DNA from: a virus
Virus record (IMG/VR): IMGVR_UViG_3300028610_000790
Location: 1 to 28,038 of that record
Direction: 5' to 3' (one strand)
DNA length: 28,038 nt
The position numbers were made by a program, and so were the translations under genes. The notes beneath the pieces were generated by a model, which saw nothing but the letters and a program-made list of their open reading frames with translations, was not told the DNA's origin and searched no databases. How positions within the stretch are numbered: position 1 is the first letter of the stretch; each line of letters starts with the position of its first letter. Positions 13,146-19,172 of the stretch are shown here, piece after piece.

Positions 13146-14138
13146 CTAACCCTTCAAAGTCTGCAGGTGAGCGTGGTAAGCGATCAGTTTCTCAGGTTCG
13201 ACCTCTTCATGCTCCAGATCAAGATACCCGACGTGCTCTGTGCGCAGGTCAGGAACCTTCTTGCCCAGCTTGAGCGTTTCCTCAAGGGCTATGATCTCTT
13301 TGGCGAGTTTGACCTTTGACGGCGAACCGTTGCTGGCTTTAGTCTCAAGATCATCGGCCAGCTTCTCGGTGGGCGTTCGTTTGTCAGAGGCCTCGTCGAT
13401 CACTTCGGCAACGACCTCATGTACCGTCTGGGGCGCACCAACAGCCGCTGCATTATCTAAGTCAAGCACGGTGGCAAGTTCGGCTGTCATGGGTAGCAGT
13501 TTACAGAGGCGACGCAGGACCGTCTTCCGGCCCATTTCGTCAAAGTGGTTTGTCCAGGCGTCTTTATCACCACCCGGCGCCTTCTTGCGAATAGCATCTA
13601 CATCCAATCTGGGCATTACCTCAAACTTCGACGGGATGTTCTGGTCCCGGAAATGGGCAATTGCGTAGAAGTAGACACTCTCGCCCCGATTTTCCGGGTC
13701 TTCAAACGGGATATGTACGAGGCCCGGAGTCAACCCGTAGTTGTATGTAAAGCTGTCCTGTTCGTAAACGACTCGCGTCTCAAGGTCGACAATCTCACCT
13801 GATTGCCGCACCTTCTTGGCGAGACCCCGGTAGCCGGGCATCCAGGCGACCTGTCCCTTGAATGGTATCAGGTGACATTCTTGGGCGGGTGTGTCCGGTA
13901 CTAATCCGGTATCAGCACAGTAGAGCAAGGCCGACAACATGCTACCCTGACTACATGCGAGTAGCTTCGGGTTCTTCCGCACCGAATTGACCATTGCGGA
14001 CATCAGCACATCCGGCGACATCTTCCCCTGAATAGCCTTCTCAATATCTGGCCGGAAGCCAGTGAATATCGATCGGCAAGTGGCTATGTCTGTGAGAGGC
14101 TGGTCCGGTCTTAAGGCGACTGCATTATTGTTTGCCAT
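13146..14138 (-). CDS. recT: RecT-family single-strand annealing protein
   Basis: A 330-residue member of the RecT/Bet annealing family, which coats single-stranded DNA left by a partner exonuclease and pairs it with a complementary strand. Seen: LLACSQGSMLSALLYCADTGLVPDT, ECHLIPFKGQVAWMPGYRGLAKKVRQSGEI, the aromatic MPRLDVDAIRKKAPGGDKDAW segment and the GRKTVLRRLCKLLP motif. These follow RecT order over residues 50-230; the rest is a charged, poorly conserved tail. The gene overlaps the YqaJ exonuclease gene by 14 bases, the usual recE/recT-type pairing. AGGTAGG precedes the ATG. Confidence 0.92.
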   Translation of the reverse strand: MANNNAVALRPDQPLTDIATCRSIFTGFRPDIEKAIQGKMSPDVLMSAMVNSVRKNPKLLACSQGSMLSALLYCADTGLVPDTPAQECHLIPFKGQVAWMPGYRGLAKKVRQSGEIVDLETRVVYEQDSFTYNYGLTPGLVHIPFEDPENRGESVYFYAIAHFRDQNIPSKFEVMPRLDVDAIRKKAPGGDKDAWTNHFDEMGRKTVLRRLCKLLPMTAELATVLDLDNAAAVGAPQTVHEVVAEVIDEASDKRTPTEKLADDLETKASNGSPSKVKLAKEIIALEETLKLGKKVPDLRTEHVGYLDLEHEEVEPEKLIAYHAHLQTLKG

Positions 14139-15147
14139 TGGGTTTACCTACCTTTCGTCTTGGGGGTGTGAACCGGCGATATCCCGGCTTGACCTCAGAG
14201 TGATTGGGTAGTATGGACTGTATCTCGGCCTCAACCTCGTCAGGGTCAACCGCGTGAAGCGCAACGGCGTAAGCGACCGCTTTCCAGTCGATCTTAACAC
14301 CGTCCTTTGTCCGCTTCCAGGTGTACCGATACTCTGGACCGCTCAGGACAGAGGCCAACCCCAAGAAGTTCTTGATTTCGTTTTCACATTCGAGCTTATT
14401 GGCTTCAAGCTCGTCGATCTGAGTTCTGAGTTCCAAGAAGCGTGTGGCGAACACGTGAACTGCCTCGTCGGCGAGCTTCTCTTCGTCGACGTGAGAGGGG
14501 TACAAAGCGGCCAGCATCTTCTTGGCCGACTCCGATCCGTCGATCTCCGGTGGGGTTTTTGTCAAAACATGATCCCGCCAGAAATCTCCCTCAATGGCAA
14601 TCAATCCCCGGATCAGCTTGTCATTCCGAGGCACCCGGTAGATTCGGAAATCGTTTCCGCCGATCAGAACCGCAACGTCACACCACTGGCAGTGGGTGAC
14701 CGCCATATAGTGTTGACACTGCAGGTTGTAGGCTTGGGGGATTTCGTCGCTGTCCGGCTCACCCCACATCCAGGCAAACCTGATATCAGTCGTCTTGATC
14801 TCAAGCAGACCTGCCGGCTTCTCGGAACTTCCGTTAAGGACGAACCGGTCGGGGTGCGCAATCATAAAGTCGTGTTCAGGATGCCGAAGCATCGAGGACT
14901 GAGAGAGTTTAGCTCCGCGCTCGTCGGTATACCACTCGGCTATGACCGGCTCTAAGCGAAGCCCCGCCTCCATCCGGTTGCTCATAGCGAGAGGCTCAGA
15001 CAGGCCGAGCTTGTCCATGTAAACATCGTGAGATGTTCCAAAGGGTGACAGGCCGCACAGCTTGGCGGCATCACTCCCACCGATACCAGTCATTCTGTTG
15101 GCCAGAAACTCGGCTCTGGCTTTTGGGTTTAGGATGTCATTTTGCAT
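14125..15147 (-). CDS. YqaJ-type viral recombinase exonuclease
   Basis: A 340-residue nuclease of the YqaJ/lambda-exonuclease (PD-(D/E)XK) family that resects double-stranded ends 5' to 3'. GIGGSDAA (21-28) with SPFGTSHDVYMDK is the family's entry motif. Asp100 (HPDRF), Glu116-x-Lys118 (LLEIK) and the Q143-x-Q145-H-Y-M helix are the catalytic set. The C-terminal third is helical (TQIDELEANKLECENEIKNF) as in longer phage members. ATG at 15147 follows GGGGGAA. With the overlapping recT it forms the phage's end-resection and annealing module. Confidence 0.9.
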   Translation of the reverse strand: MQNDILNPKARAEFLANRMTGIGGSDAAKLCGLSPFGTSHDVYMDKLGLSEPLAMSNRMEAGLRLEPVIAEWYTDERGAKLSQSSMLRHPEHDFMIAHPDRFVLNGSSEKPAGLLEIKTTDIRFAWMWGEPDSDEIPQAYNLQCQHYMAVTHCQWCDVAVLIGGNDFRIYRVPRNDKLIRGLIAIEGDFWRDHVLTKTPPEIDGSESAKKMLAALYPSHVDEEKLADEAVHVFATRFLELRTQIDELEANKLECENEIKNFLGLASVLSGPEYRYTWKRTKDGVKIDWKAVAYAVALHAVDPDEVEAEIQSILPNHSEVKPGYRRFTPPRRKVGKPNGKQ

Positions 15148-15322
15148 GGCTTTCCCCCTTAGTGATAAGTCCAAGAATCGCCAGCGGCACCAATTGGGGG
15201 AGTGCCTTCTCGGCGAGCCTCAGTAGACCCTCCACGTATTCGTCCGGTTGAAGTCTGACTTCTTTGGCGCGATCTTCAAGCCATTCCGAATACGGGGGGC
15301 TGATTGTGATGAGTAGTGGCAT
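15137..15322 (-). CDS. 61-residue hypothetical protein before the exonuclease
   Basis: Begins MPLLITISPPYSEWLEDRAK: a first strand, then helices (LQPDEYVEGLLRLAEKALP), similar in outline to ribbon-helix-helix proteins, then a hydrophobic stretch (LVPLAILGLI). AGGAGG sits 5 bases before the ATG. Its end overlaps the exonuclease gene by 11 bases. A small regulator or a membrane-associated peptide are both possible. Confidence 0.65.
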   Translation of the reverse strand: MPLLITISPPYSEWLEDRAKEVRLQPDEYVEGLLRLAEKALPQLVPLAILGLITKGESHAK

Positions 15323-15355
15323 GTTGCCTCCTGGTCTAAAGGTTTGTCGTTGCTA

Positions 15356-15823
15356 TCAATCAAGTTCACTTTCGGCAAGTGCGGCGCGGGCCCTACTACC
15401 CCCATCGTCGAGTACATCGGGGCCATCAATTTCAACTCTCCCTATGGGAATATCATTAACAGGTAGAGACTCGGTTACGGTTTCCTCGTAGCTCTCCAGA
15501 TCTGCATAGAACTCTAATGCCTCCCGCAACCGCTCGATGGTGGCTTGTTGAATCGGGGCGCTGGCGATTAGGCGAGCGTTGGCGTGACATTCGTCAACGT
15601 CAATACTGCCATAATTGATCTTTTCCATATACGGCTCCGCAACAGCACCGATTGAACCGGGTTTCTCAACTCGTATTGCCGGATATTCGTCGCCCCATTC
15701 GCCAATAACGACAGTTGCAACGGGGCAATCTGCCGGTATACTCCAAACCTGTCCGCATTTGCATTTGCCCTCGTTGGCGGTACAGACCTTCCACGGCCCC
15801 TGCGTGTGTTTATCTTCTACCAT
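15356..15823 (-). CDS. Hypothetical protein of the HTxGPW phage family
   Basis: A 155-residue protein: DKHTQGPWKVC at the start, a Cys cluster (NEGKCKCGQVWSIPADC), strands, then the conserved DECHANARLIASAP helix and a coiled segment (ATIERLREALEFYADL). It ends RARAALAESELD. The GPW and N-A-R-L-I-A-x-A-P blocks are frequent in phage proteins of unknown function; the gene at 12079-12675 is its paralogue. AGGAGATAGAA precedes the ATG. An 11-bp inverted repeat lies just upstream. Confidence 0.72.
   Translation of the reverse strand: MVEDKHTQGPWKVCTANEGKCKCGQVWSIPADCPVATVVIGEWGDEYPAIRVEKPGSIGAVAEPYMEKINYGSIDVDECHANARLIASAPIQQATIERLREALEFYADLESYEETVTESLPVNDIPIGRVEIDGPDVLDDGGSRARAALAESELD
15366..15385. 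repeat. 20-bp repeat in the paralogue tail, copy 2
   Basis: TCACTTTCGGCAAGTGCGGC, matching 12092-12111 in 19 of 20 positions and encoding the AALAESE tail. Confidence 0.8.
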
Positions 15824-15840
15824 TTCTATCTCCTGGTTAA

Positions 15841-15890
15841 AAGTCGTTGCTCTCTCTATCTCTGTGTGGACCGACCGCCAGCAACGACTT
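15841..15890. terminator. Long-loop inverted repeat, weak terminator or processing site
   Basis: AAGTCGTTGCT (15841-15851) and AGCAACGACTT (15880-15890) are perfect 11-bp arms around a 28-base loop, in the 107-base gap between two genes. On the transcribed strand the stem is followed by TTTTAACC, a short T run. It could weaken read-through from the winged-helix gene into 15823, or be an RNase site. No promoter is visible after it. Confidence 0.4.
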
Positions 15891-15930
15891 CCTTTTCAGG
15901 AGGCCGATCAGCGGCCAGCCCACAATACTG

Positions 15931-16275
15931 TCACATCAAAGTCCTCTGTGTCGGGTGAGCTATCACATGGACATCCGCGTCGAAGCCTGAAGTCGTCTTG
16001 CGTGTCAAGTTTCGCTTGACGACCAGACCGGCCTGCACGAGTTCTCCCCGGCGAGGCCGAACCGTGTCACCGCTCATACCCAATGCAATCTGAATCTCCT
16101 GGTCTGTAGCTCCGGCAATGCCCTGATGTTGGAAAAAGTCGTATACTTTGCGCCGACCGGTCCCAACCGTCAACTTGATCCGCTCAGCCGCCGCCCTGCT
16201 TGTCTCTGAGTGGGACTGGTACGGAGGGATCTTGCCGCTTTGCAGAAGATCGAATTGTCGGTCAGGGGGCGTCAT
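15931..16275 (-). CDS. Winged-helix DNA-binding protein
   Basis: A 114-residue protein. GRRKVYDFFQHQ, then GATDQEIQIALGMSGDTVRP and RRGELVQAGLVVKR, form helix-turn-helix plus wing of the MarR/phage replication-adaptor kind; N-terminal SHSETSRAAAERI is a common lead-in in phage versions. It probably binds DNA as a regulator or origin factor. The ATG at 16275 overlaps the upstream stop (TGATG) behind GGAGG; a reading from 16305 is not needed. No operator can be assigned to it. Confidence 0.78.
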   Translation of the reverse strand: MTPPDRQFDLLQSGKIPPYQSHSETSRAAAERIKLTVGTGRRKVYDFFQHQGIAGATDQEIQIALGMSGDTVRPRRGELVQAGLVVKRNLTRKTTSGFDADVHVIAHPTQRTLM

Positions 16276-16583
16276 CACTCCTCCACAAATCCCCACAGAT
16301 AGCACATGGCGGCAAGGAGGGCAGGAATCGCATGGCCCCCACCGTGCATAATTGATATTCTACGCAGAATTGGTAAACACCTTAGCCGTGTTGGATTACT
16401 TAGAATCCCCGGCTCGACCGCATGTGCTGGGCAATCTCCACAAGAGTCTTGTCTGTGAGACCTATATTCCCTACAAAAACCACAACCCAGCTTGTACGTA
16501 ACCCTATATCTTAGTTCGCGCTCCAACAACTCGTCATACTTCTCCAGCGTCGCGTCTACGGCGCGTTGTAATTTGGTCTTCAT
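16275..16583 (-). CDS. Cys-rich hypothetical protein with hydrophobic C-terminus
   Basis: A 102-residue protein: basic helical start (TKLQRAVDATLEKYDELLER), a four-Cys site (CGFCREYRSHRQDSCGDCPA) likely to bind zinc, and a C-terminal hydrophobic helix (AIPALLAAMCYLWGFVEE). The last codons contain the GGAGGAG site of the winged-helix gene. The ATG follows AAGGGATAAGG, four bases after the upstream stop. No family recognised. Confidence 0.68.
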   Translation of the reverse strand: MKTKLQRAVDATLEKYDELLERELRYRVTYKLGCGFCREYRSHRQDSCGDCPAHAVEPGILSNPTRLRCLPILRRISIMHGGGHAIPALLAAMCYLWGFVEE

Positions 16584-16587
16584 GGCC

Positions 16588-16800
16588 TTATCCCTTTATT
16601 CTGTCTAACATGACAACCAAAACGCCGAACAGGGCCATGATTGCGAGAATTATCAAGACCAAAGCCAGCCCGATCCAGAGTGGCGATAACACCCACCACC
16701 AAGACCAGTCGATAACATCACACAGTTTCAAGACGATGAACGCCACAGTCAGTAAGCCAGCGAACCCGATCCCGCTACTACTTGAACTTGATTCACTCAT
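16588..16800 (-). CDS. Two-pass phage membrane protein (Fragile-X-F type)
   Basis: A 70-residue membrane protein: Ser-rich N-terminus, then GIGFAGLLTVAFIVLKLCDV and IDWSWWWVLSPLWIGLALVL. The D-W-S-W-W-W-V-L-S-P-L-W-I block is the signature of phage proteins often labelled transmembrane Fragile-X-F (Tmemb_185A-like). Two helices at residues 10-30 and 38-66. The role is not known. The ATG overlaps the stop of the 45-codon gene upstream. Confidence 0.75.
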   Translation of the reverse strand: MSESSSSSSGIGFAGLLTVAFIVLKLCDVIDWSWWWVLSPLWIGLALVLIILAIMALFGVLVVMLDRIKG

Positions 16801-16934
16801 ACAGTCCTCCGGTTATTTACAGCGGCGAGGCCGGGGACTTCCACCCCAGCACGGGACATTGCTTTCAACGCTGGCCAAGTCAGCGATTTTGCCAATATCC
16901 CTACACTTAGCGTAGTTCCGTCTTTAATGCTCAT
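16797..16934 (-). CDS. 45-residue hypothetical protein
   Basis: Begins MSIKDGTTLSVGILAKSLTW and continues through an amphipathic segment to NNRRTV. The stop overlaps the next ATG (ATGA), and its last codons hold the CCGGAGG ribosome site for that gene, which argues that ribosomes pass through here. Its own site (GAGTGGCGG) is poor. Function unknown. Confidence 0.5.
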   Translation of the reverse strand: MSIKDGTTLSVGILAKSLTWPALKAMSRAGVEVPGLAAVNNRRTV

Positions 16935-16955
16935 TCCGCCACTCGCCGCGTGTTT

Positions 16956-17198
16956 TCATCCTAATATCCTGTATTCCCCCCGCATAGCGGCCCTTGCTAT
17001 ACCGATGCCTTCAATGATTAGTCCAATGGCCGCAAGGGTTAATATCACCGCAAACATCCCAGCCGCCCCGCTCCCATCCAGCATACTGCAAATGTGATAC
17101 ACCCCACCGCCGAAAAGAAAAGAAGCGACTACACCGGATACGGCCAGAGCTACACCTCTAATAAACTGACACATCATATCTCTCTTTTTATTTGTCAT
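16956..17198 (-). CDS. Two-pass membrane protein
   Basis: An 80-residue protein with a basic N-terminus (TNKKRD), a first helix (FIRGVALAVSGVVASFLFGG) and a second (GMFAVILTLAAIGLIIEGIG), ending ARAAMRGEYRILG. The ATG overlaps the HNH gene stop (ATGA) and has GGAG upstream. Could be a holin-like or exclusion protein, but it is far from the peptidase gene. No family recognised. Confidence 0.68.
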   Translation of the reverse strand: MTNKKRDMMCQFIRGVALAVSGVVASFLFGGGVYHICSMLDGSGAAGMFAVILTLAAIGLIIEGIGIARAAMRGEYRILG

Positions 17199-17578
17199 GC
17201 TGCTTCTCCGTATCTTTTCCTCAATTCCTCGCGTGCTTTGCTCCAGCGGTCGTCAGGGGTCCCCCCAAGGGCATTCAGCACACGAAGCATGAATACCCGA
17301 CCGATCACACGCTCCTCGCCCTTACCGTGGCCGTTGTGGGCGGCATGGTGACAGAACTGACAAAGCATAATGCCATTCTCAACATGGTTCACCTGGCCAC
17401 GCTTTGACCTGTACCGTATGTGATGAGCGACGAATCTGAGTATAACAGGCAAGAACAGCAGGCCGATTGCGATAAGGTCTTTTATCACCTGGGCATGGAA
17501 AGGATTCCGACATTGCTCACCATCCAATGCGAACACGCGCCTCTTGAAGGCACCGTTACGTTTCGTCGGGCGGCTCAC
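17195..17578 (-). CDS. HNH endonuclease
   Basis: A 127-residue protein. The beta-beta-alpha-metal motif is clear: AHHIRYRSKRGQVNHVENGI with His52-His53 and Asn68, then CQFCHHAAH with Cys73, Cys76 and His77/78/81 as zinc and catalytic residues. An unusual hydrophobic insert (VIKDLIAIGLLFLPVILRF, 31-49) lies between the first Cys and the HH pair. HNH proteins cut DNA for packaging, repair or homing; no intron or terminase is nearby to choose between them. The GTG start overlaps the upstream stop (GTGA) behind AAGGGAGG. Confidence 0.8.
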   Translation of the reverse strand: MSRPTKRNGAFKRRVFALDGEQCRNPFHAQVIKDLIAIGLLFLPVILRFVAHHIRYRSKRGQVNHVENGIMLCQFCHHAAHNGHGKGEERVIGRVFMLRVLNALGGTPDDRWSKAREELRKRYGEAA

Positions 17579-17766
17579 GACGGCCCTCCCTTGGTGATTT
17601 GTGCAGTGACCAAAACAACTTGCCAGAAGCCTTTCGTTAGATGTTGTTGTCCAAAACTGAATGCTTCTGGTTCGGATTTGAAATACAGCGGTCGCTTGCC
17701 ATTGCCGATGGACACAACAACCGGGCGTAAATACGCGGTCTCAAAATCAAGTATGAGATACTTCAC
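17575..17766 (-). CDS. 63-residue protein with DFET-like start
   Basis: MKYLILDFETAYLRPVVVSI resembles the first exonuclease motif (D-x-E-T) of DnaQ-type nucleases, but the protein is too short to hold the other motifs, so it is either a relic or an accidental likeness. The GTG start overlaps the stop of the 21-codon gene (GTGA) with GAGGG 4 bases before it. It is coupled to the HNH gene downstream. Confidence 0.6.
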   Translation of the reverse strand: MKYLILDFETAYLRPVVVSIGNGKRPLYFKSEPEAFSFGQQHLTKGFWQVVLVTAQITKGGPS

Positions 17767-17828
17767 CCCGCCCTCCAGTAGCCGTCTAACTCTATCAAGC
17801 GCTTCCGGAACTTCGCCTGTGAGGTCAT
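17763..17828 (-). CDS. 21-codon micro-gene B of a duplicated pair
   Basis: The peptide is MTSQAKFRKRLIELDGYWRA plus a final Gly. Start overlaps the 46-codon gene stop (ATGA) with AAGGGG 8 bases upstream; stop overlaps the next GTG (GTGA). The core SQAKFRKRLIELD repeats DQTKFRKCLIEGD of micro-gene A; the DNA (17790-17819 against 17973-18002) matches in 26 of 30 positions, all differences being transitions. Confidence 0.55.
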   Translation of the reverse strand: MTSQAKFRKRLIELDGYWRAG

Positions 17829-17965
17829 GGGGTTTCCCCTTCTTTCAATTCCCTCACCAGTCGATCCATCCCCCGTCTCTGTATTTGAGGCGCCACCGTC
17901 GTGAAGTAGGCCCGAAATCCAAAGCGCCGTATCATTTCAATGATATGTCTGATTAACTTAGTCAT
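17825..17965 (-). CDS. 46-residue basic amphipathic protein
   Basis: MTKLIRHIIEMIRRFGFRAY, then FTTVAPQIQRRGMDRLVREL and KEGETP: strongly basic, helical, amphipathic. AGAGGGCGACC precedes the ATG. It sits between the two duplicated micro-genes, overlapping the first by 8 bases and the second by 4. It could bind nucleic acid or membrane; no family recognised. Confidence 0.65.
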   Translation of the reverse strand: MTKLIRHIIEMIRRFGFRAYFTTVAPQIQRRGMDRLVRELKEGETP

Positions 17966-18017
17966 GGTCGCCCTCTATCAGGCACTTCCGGAACTTTGTC
18001 TGATCGCGGGGGGTCAT
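17958..18017 (-). CDS. 19-codon micro-gene A of a duplicated pair
   Basis: The peptide is MTPRDQTKFRKCLIEGDHD. The ATG overlaps the stop of the upstream gene (ATGA, 18014-18017) with AAGGTGG 8 bases before it. Its end overlaps the 46-codon gene start and carries that gene's ribosome site. Related to micro-gene B at 17763-17828. Confidence 0.5.
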   Translation of the reverse strand: MTPRDQTKFRKCLIEGDHD

Positions 18018-18265
18018 CGACAATTCCACCTTTTCATTGCTTTTGATCGCCTGGACATGAATGCGGCTATGTTGCGGAGTATCCTAAAAGACACACTCAC
18101 CTTAGGCTTTTGCTTGAACCAAAAAGTAGCGTCTCCCCACTGTCCCCTTATGCATCCAAGGTCGTTACCCGTACGGTTACTTATGCAAGTCCATTCCAGT
18201 GTATCGTCGGGATGATGAACCCCCTCAAAATTCACGTACATATATTTTGTCCTACAGCCGTTCAT
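18014..18265 (-). CDS. Hypothetical protein, paralogue of the gene at 6170-6409
   Basis: An 83-residue protein: CRTKYMYVNFEGVHHPDDTL, EWTCISNRTGNDLGCIRG, a strand (DATFWFKQKPKVSVSF) and a basic helix (RILRNIAAFMSRRSKAMKRW). It shares domain order and key residues (T-[RK]-Y, F-E, W-x-C, L-G) with the protein from 6170-6409. The ATG overlaps the upstream stop (TAATG) behind GGGAGGG. Confidence 0.7.
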   Translation of the reverse strand: MNGCRTKYMYVNFEGVHHPDDTLEWTCISNRTGNDLGCIRGQWGDATFWFKQKPKVSVSFRILRNIAAFMSRRSKAMKRWNCR

Positions 18266-18501
18266 TACTCACCCTCCCCAATACAATCACTCGGTGGTTC
18301 CACGTCGCCATAATCATCCCTTGCTTCGTGGAACCCCCACAGTTCGGCGCAATTATCATCGTAGCCGCATATTGACAGGACCTTCATTTCTACGGACAGA
18401 CAATAGTGTAGACCATCGTCGACATACAAGTCTCCCGGCATCTCTTCAGACTTGGCCGCACAGACTATCGTCTTCTTGTCTGCCCTAATTCTAACTGACA
18501 T
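18265..18501 (-). CDS. Hypothetical phage protein, IVCAAK type
   Basis: A 78-residue protein: TIVCAAKSEEMPGDLYVDDG, then LHYCLSVEMKVLSICGYDDN and CAELWGFHEA. The V-C-A-A-K-S-E...P-G-D-x-Y-x-D-D...H-Y block is one I associate with small phage proteins of unknown role. ATG at 18501 is preferred over a GTG three bases before it. The ribosome site is weak and is buried in a hairpin (18505-18532). Confidence 0.7.
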   Translation of the reverse strand: MSVRIRADKKTIVCAAKSEEMPGDLYVDDGLHYCLSVEMKVLSICGYDDNCAELWGFHEARDDYGDVEPPSDCIGEGE

Positions 18502-18504
18502 CAC

Positions 18505-18532
18505 GTCTGGCCCTGGTAGGAGCGGGCCGGAC
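18505..18532 (-). promoter_or_regulatory. Hairpin covering a ribosome site
   Basis: In the transcribed direction GTCCGGCCC, a 10-base loop and GGGCCAGAC form a 9-bp stem with one mismatch, ending 3 bases before the ATG at 18501. The only purine-rich ribosome-binding candidate (AGGG) is inside the 3' arm. Opening the stem would be required for efficient translation of 18265-18501. The rest of the gap 18502-18603 holds no start codon in a useful frame. Confidence 0.55.
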
Positions 18533-18603
18533 GAATGAAGTTGCGACAGCCTTGGACTATTACCGTCGCGCCCGACCCGCTTGTGGGGGGAACGATATGG
18601 AGA

Positions 18604-18798
18604 TTATGAAGAGTCTGCATTCCCTGTCTTTTTCACGATCCGCATAATGATATCGGTCGCATTGGGCTTACGCAAATAAATGATTTCATCTCCAGGCGCC
18701 ACTTCTCGGCCACGTCGAATTACGCGAGGCACCAAGAAATACAGGCTTCCTCCCATCCTGATTGCTCTGGTCCGATCGATCTCAACAAGATTATCCAT
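18604..18798 (-). CDS. AbrB/SpoVT-like DNA-binding protein
   Basis: A 64-residue protein. RTRAIRMGGSLYFLVPRVIR followed by RGREVAPGDEIIYLR is the swapped-hairpin AbrB fold: strand, S-x-x-F-x-V-P loop, helix and G-D-E-[IV] turn. Such proteins dimerise and bind promoter DNA, or act as antitoxins; no toxin gene is adjacent. The ATG at 18798 has AAAGG 5 bases upstream and is about 25 bases after the predicted transcription start. As first gene of the long early operon it is a good candidate for an autoregulator. Confidence 0.78.
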   Translation of the reverse strand: MDNLVEIDRTRAIRMGGSLYFLVPRVIRRGREVAPGDEIIYLRKPNATDIIMRIVKKTGNADSS

Positions 18799-18829
18799 TT
18801 TCACCTTTCGTTATATTCTTCTCATCGAC

Positions 18830-18858
18830 ACAATACGCTAAACCTTTATATCTGTCAA
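18830..18858 (-). promoter_or_regulatory. Sigma70-type promoter of the early operon
   Basis: On the minus strand TTGACA (18858-18853), a 17-base spacer and TATTGT (18835-18830), with an A-rich UP-like tract (GAAAAAAAAC) just upstream. The -35 is perfect and the -10 matches 4 of 6. Transcription would start near 18822 and reach the AbrB-like gene at 18798. This is the best promoter in the window, in its longest gene-free stretch. Confidence 0.8.
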
Positions 18859-18904
18859 GTGTTTTTTTTCATAAAACGCATTTTTATTGAAAATAGTTGT
18901 TATC

Positions 18905-18928
18905 TTACTGTCTTACTGAGAGTTACTG
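18905..18928. promoter_or_regulatory. Three TTACTG repeats upstream of the early promoter
   Basis: TTACTG occurs at 18905-18910, 18913-18918 and 18923-18928 (CAGTAA on the transcribed strand), about 50-70 bases upstream of the -35. Closely spaced iterated hexamers suggest a protein-binding site, perhaps for one of the phage's DNA-binding proteins. Spacings of 8 and 10 bases put only the last two on the same helix face. Confidence 0.4.
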
Positions 18929-18995
18929 TACGGGAAATGGTGGAGAAAACCTTAGCAATCCGGGAATGGCTAAGGGAAATACCGGGAACCTTTAA

Positions 18996-19172
18996 TCAGC
19001 CCTCTTCGTCCTCGGCTTCTTTTGGTGCCTGGGTGTCTACAATTATATAGAACCGGCCAAGTTTCTTCTTGCTGGCGTACATGGTGGCGTGGCCGCTGAA
19101 GACCCGCGCCCCCTCGATTTCGACGAGGTGCTTACCGCGCCGATGCTTGGTCTTTTTCGACTTAGCTTTCAC
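18996..19172 (-). CDS. 58-residue basic protein
   Basis: MKAKSKKTKHRRGKHLVEIE, then GARVFSGHATMYASKKKLGR and FYIIVDTQAPKEAEDEEG: a very basic N-terminus, a beta hairpin and an acidic tail. The GTG start overlaps the metallophosphoesterase stop (GTGA) behind GGGGG. It is the last gene before the early promoter region. Possibly nucleic-acid binding; no family recognised. Confidence 0.65.
   Translation of the reverse strand: MKAKSKKTKHRRGKHLVEIEGARVFSGHATMYASKKKLGRFYIIVDTQAPKEAEDEEG

Noticed and set aside
14254-14955. A 233-codon plus-strand frame
   Set aside because: Antisense to the clear YqaJ exonuclease; the translation has no family features.
16924-16959. An 11-codon frame MKTRGEWRNEH overlapping the end of the membrane gene
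   Set aside because: It resembles the MKTRGE start of the gene at 5832-6173 but is too short to separate from chance.
18868-18890. AT-rich inverted repeat ATAAAA...TTTTAT as a terminator
   Set aside because: The stem has only A-T pairs and lies next to the promoter A-tract, so it is more likely part of the promoter region.
18859-19050. A plus-strand frame starting in the early control region
   Set aside because: No ribosome site, runs antisense into the basic protein gene, and would overlap the strong minus-strand promoter.
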